From assembly GCA_041394245.1 (NCBI GenBank), contig JAWKIR010000003.1, forward strand, positions 372,001 through 436,000: a stretch of 64,000 nucleotides of DNA. The letters are read 5' to 3'. The notes beneath the pieces were generated by a model. That model did not search any database. It had not been told where the DNA came from and saw only the letters and a list, made by a program, of their open reading frames with translations. Numbering within the stretch: position 1 is the first letter of the stretch; each line of letters opens with the position of its first letter. Made by a program: the position numbers and the translations under genes. Origin of the DNA: Acidimicrobiales bacterium (GTDB lineage Bacteria > Actinomycetota > Acidimicrobiia > Acidimicrobiales > Aldehydirespiratoraceae). This document shows, in pieces, positions 60,005-64,000 of the stretch.

Positions 60005-63000
60005 ATGTACCCATTCTGGGAACCCGTCATCGCTCCCCTCGTCCGCACCGCACAGGCGCGTCGAATCGTCGAAATCGGCGCGCTCCGGGGCGAGACGACG
60101 ATCAAGATGCTCGAGGACCTCGGCCCCGACGCCGAGATCCACGTGATCGACCCCGTGCCCCAGTTCGACCCCGGCGAGCACGAGGCCCGGTTCCCGGGGC
60201 AGTACATCTTCCACCGTGACCTCAGCCTCAACGTCTTGCCCACCGCCGACGCTTTCGACTTCGCACTGATCGACGGGGACCACAACTGGTACACCGTCTA
60301 CAACGAGTGCTCACTCCTGCGCGACGCATCACGACGGGCCGGGACGCACCTCCCGCTCATGGTCCTGCACGACGTCTGCTGGCCCTACGGGCGCCGCGAT
60401 CTCTACTACGACCCGAGCAACATCCCCGAGGACCAGCAGCAACCGTGGGACACCCGCGGGATGACCCCGGGACGGCCCACGCTGCTCAAGCGTGGCGGCA
60501 TGAACACGACGCTGGCGAACGCGATCGAGGAAGGTGGCCCGCGCAACGGGGTCCGCACCGGCCTCGACGACTTCATCGCCGAGCACGACACGCCGATCCG
60601 ACAGGTGATCCTGCCCATCTACTACGGCCTGGCGATCGTCGCCGAAGAGGCGTACCTCGACGATCACCCTGCCGTCCGCGAGATGCTCGACCGGCTCGAG
60701 TCCATCACCGGTGTGCAGGAACTGCTCGAGCTCTCGGAATCGATCCGCCTCGACGAGGTCGTCTTCAGTCACAACATCGGGCGGATGAACGATGCCCGAC
60801 TCGATCGGGCCGTCGGGCGACACCTCGACCTCCTCCGGGCAACGCTGCTCGACGAGCACTATGTCGAGAACGAGGTTCGCATCGACCAGCTGCTCGACGC
60901 GGTCGAGCGGCGCACCGACGCCGACCTCGAGATGCTGCGATCGCCACGCCAGCATCGACCACCGATCGTCCGCGAGTACGACCGCCTGCGCAAGGAGGGC
61001 GATCCGACAGGGGCGACCGGCGCGTTCGCCTACACCGACATCGGGCGGCAGCGCCTCGATGCGATCCACGAGGCGCTCGACACCGTGCGGCGCGACGGCA
61101 TCGCCGGTGATCTCGTCGATGTCGGGTGCGGCCGCGGCGGCGTGGGGATCTATCTACGCGGCTACCTCGATGCCCACGAGGACGACCAGCGCCAGGTGTG
61201 GATCGCCGACGAGTTCCGCGCCGCGCCCGTCGGCGACCGGCGCCCGCTCGCCGACGGCGGCAAGGCGGATCTGTGGGCGGACCTCTCCGACGTCCGCAAC
61301 GGATTCGAGCGATTCGGTCTGCTCGACGATCGGGTGCGGTTCGTACAGGGCTCCCCGACGGAGGCGCTCGCCGGCAGCCCGATCGGTTCGATCGCCCTGC
61401 TGCGCATCGGACGCGATGCCGCAGCCGATGCACCGGCCATCCTCGACGCCCTCGGCGACCGACTCAGCGACGGGGCCCTCGTCCTCGTCGACGATCTCGT
61501 CGGGCCGGAGGACGCCGACGCGACACTGCGTGCCCGCTCAGACCGCGGTGCGGTCGAACGGCTCGGATGGCGGGGACTCGCCTGGCGGCACTCCACCGAC
61601 GGTGCTGCGGCGGCACCATCTCTCGGAGGGGGCCCGGTGCCACTGGCCGGGGCGGCGCCGACCGACTCGATCGACCTGTCCGTCGTCGTCATCTTCCACA
61701 ACATGGCCCGCGAGGCCGAACGAACCCTGCACACGCTGTCGCGCCGCTACCAGAACGGACTCGACGACGTCCGCTACGAGGTGATCGCGATCGACAACGG
61801 ATCGGATCCCGAGCAGCGACTCACCGACGAGTTCGTTCGCAGCTTCGGTGACGAGTTCCGCCTGGTCGCCCTCGGCGACGACGCCGACCCCTCGCCCAAT
61901 GCCGCGCTCAACATGGGCATGCAGATGGCGAAGGGAACCAACCTCGCCTTCATGATCGACGGCGCCCACCTGCTGACGCCGGGGGTACTGCGCTACGGGC
62001 TCGACGGCCTCGGCGCCTACGGTCCCGCGATCGTCGCGACGCAGCAGTGGTATGTCGGACCCGGCCAACAACCCGAGTTCATCGGCGACCAGTACAACCA
62101 GGATGTCGAGGACGAGCTCTTCGCCAACATCGAATGGCCCTCCGACGGGTACCGGCTCTTCGAGATCAGCCACTTCATCGGAGAACGCGACTGGCTCGAC
62201 GGCATCATCGAGAGCAACTGCCTGTTCACCAGCCGCAAGCTGCTGGAGCAGGTGGGCGGATTCGACGAACGCTTCTCGATGCCGGGGGGCGGCTACACCA
62301 ACCTCGAGCTCTACGAACGACTCGGCGCGCACCCGGGGGTCAAGGTCGTCACGATCCTCGGCGAGGGCTCGTTCCACCAGGTGCACGGCGGCATCACCAC
62401 CAACGACGGCTCTGTCGACGATCGCCGATCGAAGATCTTCGGCTACGGCGACCACTATCGCGACCTGCGGGGCCGCACGCTCGGCGGACCCGGCAAGCAC
62501 CTCCACTACATTGGCAGCTTCTCGTCGCGTTCGGCGATGCGGACCCGTTCTCGACGGCTGAGCGCCATGGCCTTCGACCGCCCCGACTCGCGCGGTGAAG
62601 GGCCGGCCGAGCCGATCCGCATGGCCGACGAGGTCGCCGCATCGGTCATCGACCACGTCTGGAAGACGCTCGCCTGGCAGGAAACCACCTGGCTCGGCCA
62701 GCCGATCCGCAACGCGCCGACCGACCTGGTCATCTACCAGGAGCTGATCTCGTCGATCCGTCCGGACACGATCGTGGTCGTCGAGCGCGAAGGCAGTGGC
62801 ACCGCCCGTTTCGCGGCGAGCATCTGCGAACTGCTCGGGCACGGCGAGGTCGTCTCGGTCGGAACGACCGATCCCGGCGCCGCCCCTCGGCTCCGGCACG
62901 TCAACGGCACCGCCCACACACCCGCCACCGTCGAGCGCGTGTCGTCACAGATCGGCGACGACGCCGCGGTCATGGTGATCCTCGGCGCGGGCGGCAAGGC

Positions 63001-63235
63001 CGGCATGTTGACCAAGGAGTTCGAGGGCTACGCGCCGCTGGTGAGCGTCGGCTCGTACCTGATCTTCGAGGACACGATCGTCAACGGCAACCCGGTCTGG
63101 CCCGGTTACGGGCCGGGACCGCTCGAAGCCATGCGCGGCCTGCTGCCGCACCACGGCGAGTTCGTGCAGGACAGGGGTGTCGAACGGTTCGGACTCACCT
63201 TCAACCAGGGTGGCTACCTGCGCCGGATGTCGTGA
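60005..63235 (+). CDS. Giant methyltransferase-TylF-GT2-CmcI fusion protein, paralogue 2
   Basis: A 1,076-residue paralogue of the 37570 gene with the same domain order: class I methyltransferase (IVEIGALRGETTIKMLEDLG, ALIDGDHNWYTVYNE), helical linker, TylF-like domain (DLVDVGCGRGGVGIYLRGYL), GT2-like domain (LSVVVIFHNM, VIAIDNGSDPEQRL, FMIDGAHLLTPG, GEGSFHQVHGG) and CmcI-like C-terminus. In the last domain the SAM-binding segment reads IVVVEREGSGTARFAASICE instead of VIETGAADGGRS, so methyltransferase function there may be lost. It runs opposite to paralogue 1. The GTG of a sulfotransferase gene overlaps its stop. Confidence 0.83.
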   Translation: MYPFWEPVIAPLVRTAQARRIVEIGALRGETTIKMLEDLGPDAEIHVIDPVPQFDPGEHEARFPGQYIFHRDLSLNVLPTADAFDFALIDGDHNWYTVYNECSLLRDASRRAGTHLPLMVLHDVCWPYGRRDLYYDPSNIPEDQQQPWDTRGMTPGRPTLLKRGGMNTTLANAIEEGGPRNGVRTGLDDFIAEHDTPIRQVILPIYYGLAIVAEEAYLDDHPAVREMLDRLESITGVQELLELSESIRLDEVVFSHNIGRMNDARLDRAVGRHLDLLRATLLDEHYVENEVRIDQLLDAVERRTDADLEMLRSPRQHRPPIVREYDRLRKEGDPTGATGAFAYTDIGRQRLDAIHEALDTVRRDGIAGDLVDVGCGRGGVGIYLRGYLDAHEDDQRQVWIADEFRAAPVGDRRPLADGGKADLWADLSDVRNGFERFGLLDDRVRFVQGSPTEALAGSPIGSIALLRIGRDAAADAPAILDALGDRLSDGALVLVDDLVGPEDADATLRARSDRGAVERLGWRGLAWRHSTDGAAAAPSLGGGPVPLAGAAPTDSIDLSVVVIFHNMAREAERTLHTLSRRYQNGLDDVRYEVIAIDNGSDPEQRLTDEFVRSFGDEFRLVALGDDADPSPNAALNMGMQMAKGTNLAFMIDGAHLLTPGVLRYGLDGLGAYGPAIVATQQWYVGPGQQPEFIGDQYNQDVEDELFANIEWPSDGYRLFEISHFIGERDWLDGIIESNCLFTSRKLLEQVGGFDERFSMPGGGYTNLELYERLGAHPGVKVVTILGEGSFHQVHGGITTNDGSVDDRRSKIFGYGDHYRDLRGRTLGGPGKHLHYIGSFSSRSAMRTRSRRLSAMAFDRPDSRGEGPAEPIRMADEVAASVIDHVWKTLAWQETTWLGQPIRNAPTDLVIYQELISSIRPDTIVVVEREGSGTARFAASICELLGHGEVVSVGTTDPGAAPRLRHVNGTAHTPATVERVSSQIGDDAAVMVILGAGGKAGMLTKEFEGYAPLVSVGSYLIFEDTIVNGNPVWPGYGPGPLEAMRGLLPHHGEFVQDRGVERFGLTFNQGGYLRRMS

Positions 63236-63921
63236 CCCGGTACTTCTTCCTTCACCTCCACAAGACCGCGGGAACGGCGTTGTGGCGGCGGTTGCAGCGC
63301 CAGTTCGAACCGGCACAGCTCTACCCGGGCCCCCAGGACGATGCGGCACCCGACCGGACGTTGGTTCCCGAGTACCTGATCGAGCGCTACCGCGCCCGCC
63401 GCGACGAGATCGAGGTCGTCACCGGGCACTTCCCGCTGTGCACGACCGAGCTCCTCGGCGACGACTTCCGGACCTTCACCGTCCTGCGGCATCCCGTCGA
63501 GCGGACGATCTCCGTCTTGCAGCACCATCGCGACCTCACACCCGAGGATCACGACAAGTCCCTCGACGAGATCTACGACGACCCGCTGCGCCAGCTGCTC
63601 ACCCGCAACCACATGATCAAGATGGTCGCGCTACGCCGGGAGGAGATGACCGACGGCGCGCTCACCGACATCGAGTTCGATCGGGCCCGCCTCGACCTCG
63701 CGAAGCAGCGCCTCGCGACGATCGACGTCGTCGGTGTCCAGACACGATTCGAGGAGTTCTGCACCGAGCTCGGCCTGCGTTTCGGGTGGGATCTCGGTCG
63801 TCCGGTCGAGGCCAACAAGTCGACCCCTGCGCCGGTGAGCGACGAGCTCCGGCACCGCATCGAGACCGACAACGCCCTCGACATCGAGTTCTACGAGTTC
63901 GCCGAACGGCACGCGATCTGA
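63232..63921 (+). CDS. Sulfotransferase family protein, 229 aa
   Basis: A Sulfotransfer_2-like enzyme resembling heparan/chondroitin-type Golgi sulfotransferases. The PAPS 5'-loop is FFLHLHKTAGTALWRRLQRQ at the N-terminus (HKTAGT), followed by FTVLRHPVERTISVLQHHR near 82 as the 3'-phosphate loop. The GTG start overlaps the stop of giant paralogue 2 (GTGA), tying sulfation directly to that glycosyltransferase/methyltransferase. It is the fifth sulfotransferase-like protein in the locus. Confidence 0.87.
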   Translation: MTRYFFLHLHKTAGTALWRRLQRQFEPAQLYPGPQDDAAPDRTLVPEYLIERYRARRDEIEVVTGHFPLCTTELLGDDFRTFTVLRHPVERTISVLQHHRDLTPEDHDKSLDEIYDDPLRQLLTRNHMIKMVALRREEMTDGALTDIEFDRARLDLAKQRLATIDVVGVQTRFEEFCTELGLRFGWDLGRPVEANKSTPAPVSDELRHRIETDNALDIEFYEFAERHAI

Positions 63922-63925
63922 GCGC

Positions 63926-64000
63926 TCACACCACGATCGGGATCTGCCCCTCCGGGAACGTCGAGGGCGAGAAGAACCAGCTCTCGATCGCGTAGCGCTC
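63926..64000 (-). CDS. C-terminal end of an unidentified gene, cut by window edge
   Basis: Only the last 24 residues are visible on the minus strand (ERYAIESWFFSPSTFPEG, then QIPIVV and stop). The composition is protein-like and the frame is open to the window edge, so a convergent gene is likely. Too short to identify. Confidence 0.4.
   Translation of the reverse strand, partial: ERYAIESWFFSPSTFPEGQIPIVV

Noticed and set aside
63177..63995. Plus-strand frame continuing past the last sulfotransferase
   Set aside because: It is out of frame with the sulfotransferase and lacks domain features; the minus-strand partial frame at the edge is more protein-like.
1..64000. CRISPR array
   Set aside because: No regularly spaced identical repeats were seen by eye; repeated motifs in the window are promoter modules, protein paralogy and IS ends.

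Overview
The window is high-GC actinobacterial DNA. Gene content (DUF222/HNH protein, CoA-ester lipid genes, TrmL, HipBA, very large multi-domain glycosyltransferases) and dense ATGA/GTGA/TGATG gene overlaps suggest an aquatic or marine Acidimicrobiia-like lineage (Ilumatobacter/Iamia type). That placement is inference from style, not a database result. The window divides into an accessory region (about 1-20,700) and chromosomal backbone (about 20,750-64,000).

Accessory region. A large serine recombinase runs off the left edge. Next to it are an ImmA-type metallopeptidase and an XRE repressor, a leftward transfer module (VirD4-like ATPase, replication-relaxation protein, small proteins), a second small leftward operon and several regulators. 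This looks like part of an integrative, probably conjugative, element. To its right (10-20.7 kb) are cargo and decay: a 576-aa membrane protein, a DUF2188 / HEPN-like / winged-helix operon, a GT-C-like membrane protein, a secreted GH43-like protein, pieces of IS3 and ISL3 transposases, and the C-terminal end of a DNA methyltransferase cut off at an IS3 end. Two leftward genes here (starts at 14092 and 20552) share a duplicated promoter-leader module of about 150 bp with CGCGCG repeats upstream and a hairpin at the transcript start. This is the most unusual regulatory signal I found.

Backbone, 20.75-35.4 kb. A serine-hydroxymethyltransferase-like enzyme, a DUF1214 protein, an SDR, an APH-like phosphotransferase, a DUF222/HNH protein and a D-2-hydroxyacid dehydrogenase lead into a lipid/acyl-CoA cluster (two CoA ligases, enoyl-CoA hydratase, acyl-CoA dehydrogenase, FAS1/MaoC-like dehydratase), then trmL. 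hipBA follows at 35.5-37.1 kb.

Glycan locus, 37.1-64 kb. An ABC-2 exporter (Wzm/Wzt type) sits among giant glycosyltransferases, five sulfotransferase-like proteins, methyltransferases and a WecD/WecE-like amino-sugar pair. Two paralogous proteins of about 1,080 aa, each methyltransferase + TylF-like + GT2-like + CmcI-like, lie 22 kb apart in opposite orientation. Two small paralogous YVMVPVPEE proteins bracket the first giant. A tRNA-Ser(GCT)/tRNA-Arg(ACG) pair interrupts the locus at 54.4-54.6 kb. Together the genes suggest assembly and ABC export of a sulfated, O-methylated, amino-sugar-containing surface polysaccharide.
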